From Pseudopithomyces maydicus (lineage: Eukaryota; Ascomycota; Dothideomycetes; Pleosporales; Didymosphaeriaceae): DNA of 64,000 bases. The translations under genes were made by a program, and so were the position numbers. Of this stretch, positions 10,632-23,606 are shown one piece after another. Within the stretch, counting starts at the first letter, position 1; every line of letters starts with the position of its first letter. The stretch lies in the NCBI GenBank assembly GCA_026873275.1, contig JANTUC010000015.1, positions 124,001 to 188,000 on the forward strand, given 5' to 3'. The notes under the pieces are model-generated. The model had not been told where the DNA came from, searched no databases, and worked only from the letters and a program-made list of their open reading frames with translations.

Positions 10632-11221
10632 GTCTGCAATTGATTGCCTCGACAAAGCAACAAAGCAACAAACAACAAGCGCACGCGTGCAATCACCAAC
10701 GCAGGTCCAAGCAAGTCCAAAAACTTCGCTCACACGGCACCTCCACGTCCCCATGACGCACCCTTAAGTACCTAGCTATGCAAGTAGTCTCGCTCTGTTC
10801 CCGGCCATCGGGTAAACCGCCCTGATGCCAATATCCCGCCAAGCCGCACGCGAACCGCTTGCTCGTAGCACCTGCCCGATGCGGCGGGGATGCCCAGCGA
10901 AAAGTCTTGTCCAATGTCGGCGCGGTACCCATCTCCACGCTGTGAGCAGGAAGTTTGCCTGTAGGGCTCGTGATTCAGCATGGGCTAACGGCCGGGAACT
11001 GCGTCGTGGGTGGCGACCTTCTGGTTGGAGGTGTAGCGCGGGGGCTGGTGTGCTGATAGGAGGATGCTTGGCGGGGGCGGCGTGGAGCAGGAACGAGGGC
11101 GAGAGTTGGGAGAGAGATGGTGTCATCGTGGGTCGGGCGAATTGCTGGTCTGGATGGTGGCGGAGGAGGGATTGGTGTCGTGGTGGGCCGGTGGTATCCG
11201 TGGTGTGGGAATGCCGTATTT
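10632..11221. other. Promoter region of DppV
   Basis: Upstream of DppV and downstream of the MFS gene. No supportable ORF. Confidence 0.35.
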
Positions 11222-11375
11222 GTTTATGTTTTATATATAGATGTTTGTTTATATGTGTTTGGATGTTTGTTCATATGCGTATAGATGCTTGTTTATATGC
11301 GTATGGATATATGTTTATATACGTATGGAAGTATGAGTACATGCGTATAGATGTATGATCATACACGCACATCCG
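11222..11375. repeat. Degenerate TATG-rich tandem repeat
   Basis: Imperfect ~20-25-bp units built on gtttatatgcgtatgga. The array runs into the last ~20 codons of the MFS gene, so the encoded C-terminus (HLYACTHTSIRI) is repeat-derived. Confidence 0.7.
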
Positions 11376-13572
11376 TACAAACACCACGTATCCCATCTAC
11401 GTCCCGCCCCAACTCGCGCCCCCGCCCCAATCCCCGTACTCCCAATATTCGAGCTCAACCTCCTAAATCCCACCCCCATCCCCACCGGCACCGAGCTCCT
11501 CCTCCTCACGCTCCTCCTCGAAACCATCCTATCCAACCCCGCGCTCCCACCCGTCCCCCTCCGCGCCCCGACCCCCCTTCCATCATGCCCCCAATCCTCC
11601 TCCTCCTCCTCATCCGTCATCATCGCCTCGCTATCCCTCGTACTAGCGTGACTCAGTAAATTCCCAGGCTCCCCGTACTCCGACTCCGACAGCGCATCAA
11701 CCTCCACCTCCATCCCCGCTCCCAACCCCAACTCCTCCGACGCCGCACTGGCACTCACAACGCTCTCGCCATCGCCCTCGGGATCATCCCCAAACCCCTT
11801 GCCCTCCACCAGCCACAGAGTCGGTACAAACGCGACCAGCGCCACAAACGCCAGCGTCCAGAACGGAATAACCACATACCCCTTCTTCAAGCTCCACGTA
11901 AACAGCTCGCCCACAACCGCCGGCCCAGCCGCGCGCCCCACCGCACTCACGCTCGTCGCGAACCCGTTCAGCGTCCCCAGCACGCGCAGGCTCCCCGCGC
12001 TATTCGTCAGCATGATGGTGCTCGTCGGGAACGCGAACACGCCGCCGAAGCCGCGGACGACGAGCAGCGCCACCATGACGACTTGCCTCGTGGTGTGCCC
12101 CGGGATCAGCGCGACGAAGGGCGTCGCGAAGTAGACGAACGGGAAGATCAGGAAGGAGATGCGCAGGCAGGTGAGGACGCCCCAGCGGCGCGCGAGGTAG
12201 GGGAATACCAGGAATTGCACAAGCATCGAAGAGATGGCCATTAGCGTGAAGATGGCGCCGATGCGCTGCGAGGAGATGCCGAAGCCGCCGGTGAATTTGA
12301 GGGGGAGTGAGACGGTGGGGTCCGAGGGGGAGAGCGGCTTGTGGTGCATGAAGACGGGGATGATCTGGGGTTGGTTGTTAGTGGTGGGTTGGGGGGTGGT
12401 AGGTAGGTAGGTAGGTAGGTAGGTAGGTAGGTAGGTAGGTAGGTAGGGGTGTGGTACCTGGTCGTAGGCGAGTGTGTACAATGCGAGGAGGGTATACACG
12501 ACGAGATTCAGAATTGTCTGGGGCGTAAGCACATCTGCGAGTCGCGGGCGTGCTTCCCCATCCTCTGCATCCGGCCTTGCTTCATTCGAAGCCGTTTCCT
12601 CGTCACTGGGTACCTTTGTGCTGCCCAGCAAAGGTTCCCGCTCCGACGCCGTCTTCTTCTGTGCCTCGACGATACCCAGCGTCTTGCGTACATACGCCGT
12701 GATCTTTGCCCCGACGATCAGGCCAATGTCCCGGTCGTTCTTCTTCCGCGCGAGCGATTCCTGGTGCCAATCAGTCAGCCATGTCTCGCCCCAAACGCCA
12801 TGTGTACATATATACACATATGTACAGATATACATGTATGCATACCTTCAAAAACAACCACCCCGTGACAATCCCCACCGTAAACAACGCCGCCCCCACC
12901 AAATTCGGCGGACTATACGGGAACCTCTCAAAAAGCCCCTCCCCCTCTCCCCCTCGGATCCACCCTCCACGGATTCGACAGCGCCCCTCCCAACGTCGGG
13001 CCAAAAATAGCCCCAATCGTATACACCAACGGCATGATGCTAAAGGCCCTAGGCTGCAACTCTTTCCAGGGACACAGCTCTGCGACGGTGGTCCTCAGAA
13101 TGCCGACATTCCCGTTGCCGAGGCCTTGCAGGGCGCGCGCGGTGATGGCCATGGGGAGGGAGGTCGAGAAGCCGAACAGCAGCATGGTGACCATGGTGTT
13201 GGCGAGGCCGATCAGGATGATGGGCTTGCGGCCGAAGCGGTCCGAGGCGGCGCCCCAGGGGATGCCCGTTGCGGCTTGCGCGAGGGAGAAGATGGCGGAG
13301 GTGAGGCCTGCCCAGCGCGCAATGTCGGTGTCGGGCACGCCGAAGGACTCCATCATCTCGGGGATGTAGGGCGAGACGGAGGTGAGGGCGATGGGCTCGG
13401 CGAAGCGGCATATTGCTGGAGGGAGGAAGGTCAGCTTTTATTCCCTTTTTTCCTCGTGTGTTGGGTTGCAAAGGGGACGTATGTATGTATGTATATATGT
13501 ATATACAGCATATGGACAGACGGACTCACAGAGAATCACCAGTTGCTGGACTGGCAAGCGGCGCTCGGTCAT
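11315..13572 (-). CDS. MFS transporter (drug:H+ antiporter-like, ZIFL-type)
   Basis: Four exons: 13572-13530, 13415-12846, 12760-12458 and 12364-11315; about 655 aa. The MFS signature loop GAASDRFGRKPIILIG follows TM2, and RALQGLGNGNVGI and GPTLGGALSNP mark TM4-TM5. A long cytoplasmic loop (ESLARKKND to PDAEDGEARPR) divides the two six-helix halves, and an acidic/Arg-rich tail ends the protein. The closest pattern I know is the fungal DHA1 group related to plant zinc-induced-facilitator-like proteins; the substrate is unknown. The frame breaks between GALSNPWRVDPRG and LFERFPYSPPN at C runs 12936-12953 (plus strand), repairable by two missing bases (or one extra). The last intron is half filled by a GGTA repeat. 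Confidence 0.8.
12398..12447 (+). repeat. (GGTA)n microsatellite inside an intron
   Basis: About 12 uninterrupted tetranucleotides fill over half of the 93-nt last intron (12365-12457) of the MFS gene. In the transcript it reads as TACC repeats beginning just after the donor. Confidence 0.95.
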
Positions 13573-15165
13573 GACGGCGCGCGGAGGACTCCCAGCAGGA
13601 CCCGCCACATGCTATATATGCAGGTAGGTACCTTCGAGCAAGCAGGCAGAAAGAACGAGCATGAGAAAAACTGCACGAGCAGACGGAGGCCTGAGTCAGG
13701 CATAGCTCCTGCACATGTACGCGCTGCGGTTGTCGCACACCGGAATCGCGAGCGCCCCGCTCTTTTCCGTCATCACGCGCCGTCTAATCCGCTAAAAGCC
13801 CTGGGGAGCATGTACGCCACTGCGCCGTCGCCTATGGGAGGGTGCCGTCCCGGGCTTGGAGCGCCGGGGTGTTTGTCGTGAGCATGGGGGAGTTTGTGGT
13901 GGTTTGGGTAGAGAGGAGGAGAAGGAGAGGGGAGATGGTGGTTGGGGTAAGGAGTGCGGAGGGCCGTCTTATGTATGCAGGGAAATGCAACGTCAAGATG
14001 CGAGGTACCGCTTGTTAAACATACATTTCTTCACACAACGTTCTCAGAATTCATGTTCGTTCCCGATTTGAAAAGATGCGCTTCTCGGGTAGGTACATAG
14101 TGTACCGGATGTCACCCTGATGGTTTGTGTGGAACCGCTCGCTTCCCCGCGTGTTCCCTGCCGCGAGCCGGCTGTCAGAAGCGCCACCCTTGATGTTTGG
14201 CCTTGGCTATACTCCGATTGCCGGCCTCATTCCGAGCGTGTAACTCCGAGCTGTCGTGTGATGGAAACGATGGAGACATCTGGTGTGGAAGATTCAGAGG
14301 CACTCGGTATACACAGCTCTTGATTTCGTATTGCAGCTTCACAATACCATCAGAAGATCTGCATCACGCTGCTCTGCTCAAGGCCTACAACAAGCTATTC
14401 TGCTTGGAGGATGGTTCAAGACTAAATGAGAACGAGCCGGCTTCGTTCAGCGTCGAACCGGGCCAAGCTGCTCCGTTCCAGGCCAACCCGGTCCGTACGA
14501 GGTCAAACGAAGCTACCACGTGACCCTACCCAACGTCGAATTAGACGATTCAAGGCAAAGCTACTCCGTTCGGGAGCGCCAGGAAACAAAGCCATCACAC
14601 GATGCCTATCATGCAGAGACCCGTCGAACCAAGCTGCCTTGCTGAAGGAGGGCTTCTCCCAGGGACGACCATGGCTGAATAGGTTCGAACGGACCCACCA
14701 AGTACTCATGACTATGGCAGGACCGCTCAAAGCGGACATACGAACCAGCCTCACGATTGGAGGGCTTGGTCGGAAGGTGCATGCTTATTGTATCCTAAAC
14801 ATCTCTGCCCGTATCAGTATTGAGTTCCGGCATCTGTTTATTTATTTTTGGAGAAGTAGCGGCAGAGTAGCTGACCAGATTAAATGATTAAAAAAAGTGC
14901 TTTCCCCTTCTGACAGCATTAGTTCCAGCGTAATCTGATGAATTCCGTTACGTCTAGTTTACCTTTGATTGGAGTCGATATGATCTGTCCAGGTCCTCAC
15001 GACGCCAATTCAAAGACATGCCCCATAACCATAACCATTCAAAACGCAACCAGAAAAGATAGTCATAACAGTCATAGCATTGGTATCGTTAACCCCTCAA
15101 TCTCCACCCCACCATACCCCGATCACACACACACATATATACTCTTCCTCCTCCCCAACACAACC
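13573..15165. other. Intergenic region with relic repeat
   Basis: No gene seen. 14430-14700 holds degenerate internal similarity (two gtcgaac...caagctgc segments). At about 14850-14925 lies a diverged copy of the 8-kb element (gaagtagcggcagag, an A-rich tract, then ccccttctgaca). Confidence 0.4.
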
Positions 15166-16843
15166 CTACACCTTCTCCGCAACCTCCACCGTCCTCGGCC
15201 CACTCTTCTCCTCGCTGCCCCTCCCCTCCTCAACATCCTTCTCCAGCACCGCCACCGACGGCCCCACCGTCTCAAAATCCCTGCCCTTCTTCTCGGGCCC
15301 CAACGCCGCCGTAACCGCAATCCCCAACGCAATAATCGCCGTCGCGATGCCCATCACAGGCCCATACGCCTCCTTGGGGTTCCCCGTCCTCGCGCCCCTC
15401 ACGCGGTGCGACTCGGCAATCGCATTCACGATCTGCGCCGACGGCGACGATATCATGTTACCGAGCTGGTACGTGATGCCCGGGAACGAGGAGCGGAACG
15501 CCGGCGGCGACAGCTCGTTCAGGTGGATGGGGATCACGCCCCAGGCGCCCTGCACGAAGAACTGGATCATGAAGCCTGACCCCGAGAGCCCGCCTTCGGT
15601 GGTGGGCAGGATCCATGCTGGGATTAGGCATGCGGAGATTAGGGCTGCGCAGATGATGGAGCGGCGGCGCCCGAACCATTGCGAGAAGTAGCCGATGATG
15701 GTGCCGCCGACGCAGGCGCCGGTTTTCATCAGGATCGAGGCGCGCTTGGAGGCGTCTTCGGAGAGCTCTTTTTGCGTTTTCATGAAGGTGGTGTAGGAGT
15801 CTTGGCTGGTGTGGGAGTAGTAGTTGAACTATAAATCAAAGCATATTAGCATCGTATTGGAGGAAACGTCAGGAGTGGGAGAGACGGGGAGGGGGAAAGC
15901 GACGTACCCAGGTCATCAGAATGATGCAGTAGATGCACATCTTCCACTCCTGGCGCAGCATCTTCTTGGTCTCCTGCCAGAAGGCGCCGGGGGCATGAGC
16001 CTTCTTGCCCGCTGCCCGCGCGGCGATGAACTGCTTGGACTCGGGAAACAGCACGCGGATCAGACCGATGCCGATGGAGAAGCCGGCGCCGCCCCAGAAG
16101 ACCTTCTTCCAGGCGTCGGGCGCGGTGCCGACGCCGAGACTGGCGCACGCGGCGAGCACGTAGCCGAAGGAGTAGCCCTGCTGGAGGATGCCGCTCATGA
16201 GACCACGGGCGTTGGTTCTGGTAAGCGTTAGTTGGAGGTTTCTATCTATGTATGACAGAGTGGGTTTGGTTTAGATTAGAACGTACGGGCAGTTCTCGAG
16301 CGCCATCGCAATCGCGTTGCCGAATACTCCGCCCATGAAGAGCCCGAAGAGACTTCGCACCGCGAGGAACTGCTGGAACGTCGCAGTGTAGATGGTGGCT
16401 ACCTGGAGCAGACCGAGGATGATCATGTTGGCGACCATGGGCCACTTGCGTCCCCACTTGTCTCCGGCGAAACCGAACATGGCGGCGCCGACGGACCGCA
16501 GCAGGAGCGTCAATGTGATTGCGGTTGTGATGTCCGTCTTGGAGCGGTGGTAGTACTTTGCCAGTTCGGACGTCTGGATGGACAGTGCGTGGAAGTCGAA
16601 CGCATCGGCGGTCCACGAGAGGAATCCCACCACAAAGTACAGCCAGTCCCGTGCACTGAGCTGGGCAAACAGGCTGATGGGGTTCTTCAGAGGCTCCGGA
16701 GACTGCCACTCGGTGTGCTCCTCGCCGTATTCGTTCCGGACCACGACTCGCTGCTTCCAGATGAACAGGTCCTTCAGCGACTGTTTGGCCGTGGGCAAGA
16801 TGCCCTTGGCGATGGGGTCCGCGGGCTCGTTGGCTGACGACAT
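15166..16843 (-). CDS. Monocarboxylate/H+ symporter, Jen1-like (MFS)
   Basis: Three exons: 16843-16287, 16217-15908 and 15828-15166; 509 aa, all phases consistent. The N-terminus has the conserved FAQLSARDWLYFVVGFLSW and DAFDFHALS segments. GFAGDKWGRKWPM is the loop 2-3 signature. The segment ARGLMSGILQQGYSFGYVLA is a hallmark of the Jen1 lactate/pyruvate permease group, and it is assembled across the first intron. TMs continue through GTIIGYFSQWFGRRRSII to IATAIIALGIAVTAALG. Likely role: plasma-membrane uptake of lactate, pyruvate or related short carboxylates with protons. In yeast the family is glucose-repressed; no such sites were identified here. Confidence 0.9.
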
Positions 16844-19800
16844 GGTGAGCAGCCCTTCACTCGACTATACGTATGTATGTACAGAAGCCGGTAACGAAGC
16901 AGGGAAAACGAGCGCTCACGTATACAAGACGGTGAGCAAGCTCCGGCGTACAGACTCTCATGTCGACGGTCGCCCTCCCCCGTTATATATACCTGCGGCC
17001 GGGCGTGGGACTGGGACTGGGACGCATGAGCGGGGTTCTCATGATGCACGGATAAGCCATTGGTCGCGCAGGCAGGTGATCTGTACGCATCTGCGAGCGA
17101 GTACCGACGATGTGACGAGCCAAGGGATGCCAAGTTGCCGAGAGACGCAGGTTGTGCACAAGATGCAGATGGATGCAACCGCAGCGGGCGGCCAAGCAGC
17201 CTAAGCATCGCGCGAGGACCGGGCACCGGTGAGAAACGCGCGAAGGAGGGAGTCGAACGGCTGCAACAGTCCGGGGTGTCGATCAGTCGATATGATTATG
17301 GTGGAGCGCGGAGCGTGCTGAAGCAACTGGCGCGAGCGTGCATCCCACAGTCCCCATGGGGATTTTGGGCTCCCTTCCCGCTGGGACTGGGCCAGCGAGG
17401 AGGTACGGTAGGCTAGGGTGCGTAGCGCCTGGATGAGTATGTATGGATGGATGGATGTATGTATGTATGTACCTGTACGTACGCACTTCTGCACCAAACC
17501 ACCACGCAGCGTGCGATCAAGCCTCGGCCGCGCACAACGGCTTCCGCTCAAGGCGCGAGGCGCTTCGAAGCCTCGCCCTCACGGCACGCACCCGCGACTT
17601 GGAGTGGAGAAGCTCTCGCCCAGGTGGTGGTGCCGCTCCTTGGCTGTAATGGCTTGCAATCCCCTCCGCACGCGGCAGCGGTTACGCCGAAGCTTCAGCC
17701 ATCCATGTACGCCGAGCACCACACACGGCAGCCAAGCAAAAGGCTTGCGCGAAGACTTGCATGCCGAGAAGCAGGTCGTCAGCCGAGCGGCTTCGTTGGC
17801 GCTTTTCTCAACCGTCATCGATGGCCGTCGATCAAGGCGGTAATCCGAAGGAATTCTTGCAGCGTTGCTGATGTACCTACGCCGTCGCGGCCTGTCTGGC
17901 GATGAGGATGGGATACACACAGAGGAGTTGTATACATAGAGTAGCAGTGGAGCTGCTGTAGTAGGGCTGCCAGTCTGGACCGGTCCAAACTCAGGCCACA
18001 CCCTTCTCGCAGTGTGGGTCTCCCAAGTCCCTGAGAAACAACGGCGCGGTGAATGGCAAGCAAGCAAGCCATGTATGCGCGGAAGCAGATACGGCGCTCC
18101 GCTCGACAAGAACCGCGAAGTGGAGATAAGGCTCTGAACCGGGCCTTAGCATGGGCTCCATGCTCCTCTTACGGCGGGTTGCATATGCTCAGGTGACGCG
18201 ATGAAGACTGTCGGAAGTGGGTATGCTAGATGGAGCGCATCGCTGATTCGCGAGGCCCCCCGCGGGGAGTTTCCGTCATCGGACCATTTTTCCCTTCACC
18301 ATGAGGCTCCACCGCCCGGAGCCCCAGAGTCGTGCTCCACGCAGGGATGGCGGCGTCTGCATGCGTTCACGCGCCGGGGGCCTTGCCAGATATAGCTCAC
18401 AGGTGGTCCGGATGCGCTGTGGAAGGCCTGAATGTGTAGAAGCCTCGTTACGGGGAGCAATGCCCAGTCGCGGGACAAGCCAGCCACGGGTCTTGGAATG
18501 TGACTTGAGGAGTCTTCACGTTTGCGAGCAATTGCAACATGTTCCGCTCAGCCGATGAGAAGTCGAGGAAAACAAATGCAAAACGGTGGCAGGGCGTGCG
18601 TGTTTCTCCGCTGGGTCGCAACGTGGGCGCCATGTGTTTGTCACCACCATGGCCGCGGCTCTGGAATACCAACCTTGGAGCCTTGGAATTTGCACAAGCA
18701 CGTGCTGTTTGCCGTGGCGCTGGGCGGAATCTACCTGGTATGAAATATGTATAATCTGTTTCGAATCCCGCCCAAGACCTTGGTTTTGTTCCATTAGTGT
18801 TTTCCTGGTATGTGATAGTATGTGATAGAGAGTCAGTAACTGTTGGGACGGGCGTAAACGAATGCCCTGGATGTGTACCAGGCCCCATATCTGTGCTTGG
18901 CGTGCTATCCACGGCTGTATGCACCAGTCCACTATCCGAACGTAGGACTTTCCGGACCCTTCCAAGAATTGCGGTACGACTCAGTATCAAACGTGGTGGG
19001 CGAGGAGGCTGGCCGACTTGACGTATGGAAAATGTAACTACTCAGCTCACAGTGACAGCATCAATAAATCAAGACCATCGAAGAGTTATCCGATATCACA
19101 CATTTGTATCTACCCATTTACCCCACCCACCACCGTCCATCTCCTACATCTCCAACCTAACAATCCTTCTCCATACTTACTTTCCCCTCTTCATCCTCCA
19201 ACGCGACCCCCATACCAAACCCCCACCCTGTTCAGCCGCACCTCGAGCCTCCCTTCAGCCCCTTGCCCCTCCCTAACTCCATACACACACCCCTCCCCCA
19301 TCCATCCCTCCGTCCTCCGTCCCCTCCCCTCCGCGCCCTCTTCCGCACCCCGCCAAGCCCCCGTTTCACACTCCGTAGCGCAGCGTAGGCACCACAGCGT
19401 AGCGCAGGCACCACAGCCAGTGCCGTTCCCCCACCGAATCATACCACGGCGCCGGCGCGCTTGGCACCGCGGCTTGTCGCGATGGGGTAAGTTCCGCCCG
19501 AGAGCGAGAGGGGGAGGGCGGAGGTGCGCGCTGGGCTGGCTTGCTAGCGTGGTGCTGCTATACATATATGTGTACTAGTGCAGGGATCAGATGTTTGGGC
19601 GGCGGTGAGGGGGACAAAGTGCCGATGCCGAGGTGGTGGGGGTGGGAGGGTGTTGGGAATGTGTGGGTAGGTAGGTAGTGTGTGTATCGGTATATATGGG
19701 GGTTGGGTTCGGGGCGTGGGTTGGGTTTTGGGGTGGGTAGGGTAGGCTTTTTATTATGTATCGTGGTGGGGACCGAGATAGAGCATGTCGACTACAGGTA

Positions 19801-20605
19801 TGTGTGTATGCCGACCCCAGGCGTGTGTGTACGTGTCTGCGCTGGAGATGGGAGGGTGATGGTGGTGGATTGGAGGTTTGTCTGTCATACTCGATTCGCG
19901 TCGCTGATGATGTGGTTTCGCTATAAGTTTTCGTTGTAGGTATGGTGTGTACAGTGGTGACGCCACAGCTTGTATATGTCGAACCCGCACGATTTCCATC
20001 GTGAATTCCAACTCATTCTCCCAATTATCATCATCAGGACCTTTCGAGCAAGTCTTCGGGCACAGGAATACACGAACCCACTGTCGCCATCCGTCTCGCC
20101 GTGACTTTCCCTCTACAATCCAACCACGGGCAACGCACCCGCACCACCAACCAGCATCCCATCGTACGAGCAGTGGGGTCCGCAAACCGCCACATAGCAG
20201 TAATGCCCCATCTTCGCATTGCCACCAAAGTGCATGTAGACTAGTCGACTAGTCCAGTCCAGTCCAGTCCCTTATCTTCCTATCGCCCCTCACGCATCCA
20301 TTCGCCAGACCAGCCCCGCTCCGCCCCGCTCCGTTCGTACCTATGTAGACCGCCTTTTCCCCCTCCTCTGCCAAACGTCCGTGTGTATGTAATACTGCTG
20401 CGCTCTTTTCCCAGCGCGCCGGAACGCCGTTTGAGACCCCATCTTACATACATACGCACCGTACGGCGCGCGAGGGATCGTCATACCTGGTTGCCTGATC
20501 TGGTCGGTAGTCGTGTCTTACGTACATACGTGTAGTGCATACATACATACGTACATACGCTTTGTCAGTATACGTATATAACACGTTCGTCCCAGCTCGA
20601 GGGGG
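16844..20605. other. 3.8-kb gene-free region with microsatellites
   Basis: No ORF with recognisable content on either strand. Contains (GTAT)n-type tracts at about 16870-16885, 17430-17490 and 20515-20560, a Pro/Thr-rich open stretch near 19100-19300 that looks like composition only, and a cagtc tandem near 20250. The last part is the methyltransferase promoter. Confidence 0.4.
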
Positions 20606-21840
20606 ATGGCGACACAATCGGCAAAGGCCACGGGGGCGTGGAGTCGACGCAGAATCGGCAGTACGACGACATCGGGAGCAAGTATGGGGATATCAAGGTG
20701 AAGCCGGCGGTGCAGCCGGAGCGGCCATCGGTGCTGGCGGTGTTGGGGGATGTGCGTGGGAAGAGGTGTCTTGGTAGGTCTTTGACTCTCGTTTTCTGCT
20801 CAAGTGTCTGCTCGCCGCATCAAACTGGTGGGTGTATGCGGAGTTTGTAGAACTTGGTTTTAATCCTGGATTGTCTCTGCTCTCCGCCTAAAAAAGGTGG
20901 GTGCGTGGGGGGTTTGTAGAACTCGGTGTCCATCCTGGATCCATCTCTGCTAGTTCTTATGGGCTCGGTGTAGACTTGTGTGGCCAAGCGTGGTACTGCG
21001 AATACATGCTGATTATACGGTCGTAGATCTTGCGTGTGGACTCGGCCACTACACCGCAATCCTGGCATCACTTGGTGCGGAGTCGGTATACGGATACGAC
21101 ATCTCGCCCAAGATGGTGGAGGCCGCAAAGGTATGTATGCGGCGATTTATTCGGATCTCCTCGTGCTGACTTTGTATCCCGATATAGAATGCGTTCCCAT
21201 CTTCCGGGTATCCTAATCTGCATTTCGATGTTGCAGACTGCAGTTCGCCTGAGAACCTTCCGAAGCCGACTCATCCATTCGATATAGTGTTTGCAGGCTG
21301 GTTTCTCAATTATGCCGGGACCGAGAAAGAGTTGACCTCGATGTTCAGTGTCATCGCGAAGAACCTGAGTAAGGACGGTAGGTTTGTTGGTGTCACGACC
21401 AACGTGCATGACCCGTGGATGGTCGAGGATAAGAAGAACTTTTATGGGATCGACGTCGACGTCTTGGAGCGGGAGTATGTAGCCCCGGATACTGGGCGGG
21501 AGGTACGTTTTCATATCTGCTTTTCATATCTGCCATCAGGATCAACATTCGCTCGCTCAAATCAGAGTCCGATGGTGTTCAACTCCTACCCAGAGGATAC
21601 CGCTGACAGTCGTAAAAGGTTGGAATCAAGGCGCGCGTGACGGTGCATTCGGAGCCGCCGTTTTCATTCGACGTGTTCCAATTCCGGAGCGAGGTATACG
21701 AGCGATGTGCAAAGGAAGCCGGGCTGCGATTACAATGGCGACCGCACGTGCTTCCAGATGACGAGCGAAAGGACACAGAATACTGGAAGGAATGGCTTCT
21801 CCGGCCAACATTCAGCATGATCGAAGCCACTCTAGCGTGA
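20606..21840 (+). CDS. Class I SAM-dependent methyltransferase
   Basis: Four exons: 20606-20773, 21027-21130, 21188-21502 and 21619-21840. Motif I, DLACGLGHYTAIL, is followed by GAESVYGYDIS (motif with the acidic residue that binds the SAM ribose) and FDVADCSS. Later segments PFDIVFAGWFLNYAGTE and NLSKDGRFVGV fit the fold's strand 4 and 5. The substrate is unknown. The only reasonable start, ATG 20606, is out of frame with the body by one base; a G missing from GGGGG 20632-20636 joins them and gives 269 codons. Without that, no ATG is available upstream of the QYDDIGSKYG segment. Intron 1 is long (253 nt) and contains an internal duplication. Confidence 0.8.
20824..20960 (+). repeat. Two-copy ~65-bp repeat inside intron 1
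   Basis: ggtgggtg.. through gtttgtagaact and atcctggat..ctctgct occurs twice in tandem with mismatches, enlarging the methyltransferase intron to 253 nt. Confidence 0.75.
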
Positions 21841-22066
21841 GGAACGCTCCTGCCTTTACTTGAACGCGCCGGTGCTTAACACTCGTCTCTCACCTCCCGC
21901 TTGATAAATCACCCTTTCAGCCACCCGCTCCTTTGAATACTCGCAGCCTCAATCCCTCTTCTCCGCACACTCGCATAACACCATCATCCACAGCAACAGC
22001 GTCTCCAACAGCACCTCCAGCAACACCTCCAACACAATCAACACCATCAACACCATCTCCAACAGC

Positions 22067-22647
22067 ATGGCCAACACCACCACCAACCTGCAGCTCCCCC
22101 ACCAAGAGTGGGACACCGCCATCCTCGTCCCAGCGCCGCCCACCCCGGCGAAAGACACCTGCATCGGCACCACGCAAGGGGGCACCTCGTGCAAGAGGCA
22201 CCTCCCGGCCTCGAAGCTCGCGCGCGCTCGCCAATTCATCGCCCGCCTCAAGTAAGTCTCTCATCGACCACCCTTTAGCAAATTCAACGCAGCTTCATAC
22301 CCCACCAAGCCCATCCAACACAGCTCCATACATGCATGCATACATACGTACATACATACACACAGACTAATTCCGCAACCAGAAACACAGAACTCGAGCG
22401 CATCACCGTCCAGCTCCTGTGCGCCGGGCCAGGACCCAATCTGGAAGACTGCCTCTGCACCTGGCACCGCGGCCAGTACGACCCCATCTCCGACATGTGG
22501 ATGGATGCCATCAAGGAGGAGTGCAAGAGGCGCAAGGCGGCGGAGACGCAGGCAAAGAAGGGAGTCACGGGGATGTGGCTTCAGGATGTGCAGCCCAGTG
22601 CGGAGAGGGCTAGACAGCGTGGCTTCTCGTGGGAGGAGACGATGTGA
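22067..22647 (+). CDS. Small protein with CIGTTQGGTSC motif
   Basis: Two exons, 22067-22251 and 22383-22647, give 149 aa with consistent phase. The N-terminal half has CIGTTQGGTSCKRHLPASK followed by ARARQFIARL. This resembles the short Cys motif (C-x-G-x-T-x2-G-x2-C plus helix) found in fungal proteins that often carry a T5orf172/GIY-YIG domain, but no nuclease domain is present. The second half has CLCTWHRGQYD and a Lys/Arg-rich helix. Function unknown. The intron carries a CATA-type microsatellite (22325-22366). Confidence 0.6.
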
Positions 22648-23606
22648 GGTGCAGAGGGGAGGCGGTTTGGGGGGTTGGCTTGGGTTTGGGATAGAGGGGC
22701 TTTGGGGTTTTTGGGGAGATGGTTAGGTGGGTAGAGTGGAGGAACTTTTAGAGGGGCCTTTTAGGTTCTGGGGAGAGGGTTTTTTGGGTAGAGTGGGGAA
22801 CTTTAGAGTTTGAAAAGTGGGTTTTGGTGTAGAATTCAGGTTCGTGGCTTCATTGTATTGTTCACTGGTGCAGATTGTTATTGGTGCAGGTGTGTGATAT
22901 GCTCATCAGAGAGATGGTTATATGTAGAATGTTCGTTCTGTGGTGATTTGCTATGATTCCTTTCCACTACATGTAAATGCTTGACATGCGAATTTCTAAG
23001 AAGGGAACGCAACAAAATTATATTTACAGCTTTTACTGATACAGGTCTCCATTCCAATACTATGTAGTGACGGCGAATCCTTAAACCAACCTCATCCATG
23101 TCTCCCTACATCTTCGCACCATGGTGCGCTCCATCTCGAGCTCCATTCAACCATCTCTGGAAGGTTGTTCCATTCCGTCTTGGCACCGTGTAAGGTGTAG
23201 ATGTAGTCAGCAACATCTACGTACTTGACACGGACGCTTGAATTGTGCAGCCAGTGGCGCAATTTGAAGCATTTCTGGGAGGTGTGTCCATTGCGTCTCG
23301 AGACCGTGGAAAGTTTTTCCATTCCGTCTCGGCACCGTGTAAGGTGTAGATGTAGTCAGCAACATCTGCGTACTTGACACGGACGCTTGAATTGCGCAGC
23401 CAGATGGGGCGGTATAAGTTGCTTGCAGACCTGGGTGAGGCCAAAGAACTGGCGCAATGCCAGGCCATTAACCTCCAAGGAGGCGGCATGATAGGAAGTA
23501 TCTATTGCGATTCTCTCGTGCAGTCGGTCATGCAGTCGGACCTGTCGCTGCTCTCATGCAGTCGGACCTGTCGCTGCAATTATAGGTAGTATCGATTGCG
23601 ATTCTC
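22648..23606. repeat. Intergenic region with direct repeats
   Basis: 22690-22810 has two ~60-bp imperfect copies (gggtagagtgg..aacttt..agag). A ~85-bp block beginning tccattccgtc occurs at 23169 and 23318 (period 149 bp, few mismatches). 23500-23615 repeats attgcgattctctc and atgcagtcggacctgtcgctg. No gene supported. Confidence 0.75.

Noticed and set aside
12706..13881. 391-codon plus-strand open frame
   Set aside because: Antisense to the MFS transporter and running through a microsatellite.
14426..14887. 153-codon plus-strand open frame
   Set aside because: Built from degenerate repeat sequence with no domain content.
18700..18790. Possible tRNA (gtttcgaatcccgccc resembles a T-arm)
   Set aside because: No matching A box, anticodon stem or acceptor stem could be built around it.
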